Assembly (NCBI GenBank): GCA_014238445.1
Contig: JABABC010000012.1
Span: 1-6,472 of the forward strand
Direction of reading: 5' to 3'
Length of the DNA: 6,472 nt
Origin: Coxiellaceae bacterium
GTDB lineage: Bacteria; Pseudomonadota; Gammaproteobacteria; Coxiellales; Coxiellaceae
This document shows positions 5,852-6,472 of the stretch, in pieces (the first letter of the stretch is position 1; each line of letters begins with the position of its first letter). The translations under genes were made by a program, and so were the position numbers. The notes beneath the pieces were generated by a model. That model saw nothing but the letters and a program-made list of their open reading frames with translations, ran no database searches and had not been told where the DNA came from.

Positions 5852-6472
5852 CATAGCAAGCGAACGCCGTACTAAGATTGTTGCGACACTAGGTCCAGCA
5901 ACGGACTCCCTTGAGAAATTAGAAGCTCTGTTTAAAGCGGGGGTGAATGTTGTCCGGTTAAACTTTTCTCATGGTACGCATGCTGAGCAGCTGCAACGGA
6001 TACAGTGGACACGTCAAACGGCTAAGGCAATGAATATTTATGTGGGTATTATTGCTGATTTGCAAGGCCCTAAAATACGGGTAGCGAATTTTTCAAAGGG
6101 CCCTATTGAGCTTAATACGGGTGATCAATTTACGTTAGATGCAGAGCAAGATGAAGATGCGGGTCATCAACAGTCAGTTGGGATTGATTATAAAGACCTT
6201 CCTAAAGATGTCGTTGAAGGTGATGTTTTACTCCTTAATGATGGGCAAATTTCCATGACTGTGGTGGAAGTTGATGGTGCCAAAATCCACTGTAATGTCG
6301 TAGCAGGGGGGGTACTGTCAAATCATAAAGGGATTAATCGTCAAGGTGGTGGATTATCGGCGAAGGCATTAACTGATAAAGACCGTGAGGACTTACACTT
6401 TGCCGTTCAGCAAAACGTCAGTTATATCGCGATTTCTTTCCCTCGCCATGCAGATGATATTTTGGAAGCGAA
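5844..6472 (+). CDS. pyk: Pyruvate kinase, PykA-like, 3' end outside the window
   Basis: Pyruvate kinase converts phosphoenolpyruvate and ADP to pyruvate and ATP, the last step of glycolysis. The first 209 codons are present and open to the right edge, covering the start of the A domain and the B lid domain. Motifs are RRTKIVATLGPATDS at 8-22, GVNVVRLNFSHG at 33-44 (R38, N40 and S42 correspond to phosphate and monovalent-cation ligands), ADLQGPKIR at 71-79, LLLNDGQI in the B domain, then KGINRQGGGLSAKALTDKD and ISFPRHADD. The GGxLSNxKGIN and GGGLSA pattern resembles E. coli PykA rather than PykF. The ATG overlaps the pgk end as ATGAATAA. The upstream GGG at 5832-5834 is a weak ribosome site, so translation may depend on coupling to pgk. 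Confidence 0.95.
   Translation, partial: MNNIASERRTKIVATLGPATDSLEKLEALFKAGVNVVRLNFSHGTHAEQLQRIQWTRQTAKAMNIYVGIIADLQGPKIRVANFSKGPIELNTGDQFTLDAEQDEDAGHQQSVGIDYKDLPKDVVEGDVLLLNDGQISMTVVEVDGAKIHCNVVAGGVLSNHKGINRQGGGLSAKALTDKDREDLHFAVQQNVSYIAISFPRHADDILEA

Noticed and set aside
1..6472. CRISPR arrays, insertion sequence ends, tRNA or rRNA genes
   Set aside because: No regularly spaced repeats, transposase frames, terminal inverted repeats or tRNA-like folds were found on reading.

Overview
The window looks like chromosomal DNA of a moderately AT-rich gammaproteobacterium. HldE, HldD and Pgk read as close relatives of the enterobacterial proteins, and the pyruvate kinase is of the PykA type. The 83-residue membrane protein upstream of hldE resembles the small family named after Coxiella burnetii CBU_0592. 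Together with a large unrecognised protein next door, this hints at Legionellales/Coxiella-like bacteria. That placement is an inference from recalled family resemblance, not from a search.

Layout, all genes on the + strand: (1) 2-1735, the 3' part of a large, AT-rich gene of unknown function, open at the left edge. It carries an A10 tract set in inverted repeats. (2) 1736-1831, a spacer with a candidate promoter and small hairpins. (3) 1832-2083, a GTG-started small membrane protein. (4) 2084-2205, a spacer with a good extended -10 sigma70-like promoter. (5) 2206-3630 hldE and 3627-4595 hldD, joined by an ATGA overlap. (6) 4596-4666, a spacer with two mutually exclusive hairpins. (7) 4667-5851 pgk and 5844 to the right edge pyk, overlapping by 8 bases.

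HldE and HldD supply three activities of the ADP-L-glycero-beta-D-manno-heptose pathway: heptose 7-phosphate kinase, heptose 1-phosphate adenylyltransferase and 6-epimerase. The product is the activated sugar for the inner core of lipopolysaccharide. GmhA and GmhB, also needed, are not in the window. Pgk and Pyk are the two ATP-forming enzymes of lower glycolysis. The tight spacing suggests one transcript hldE-hldD-pgk-pyk, probably starting near 2153, with possible modulation between hldD and pgk.

The four enzymes are confident calls and their catalytic residues are intact. I see no RNA gene, CRISPR array, insertion sequence or attachment site, and no clearly undescribed system. The least explained items are the first gene with its A10 tract, and the hldD-pgk spacer.
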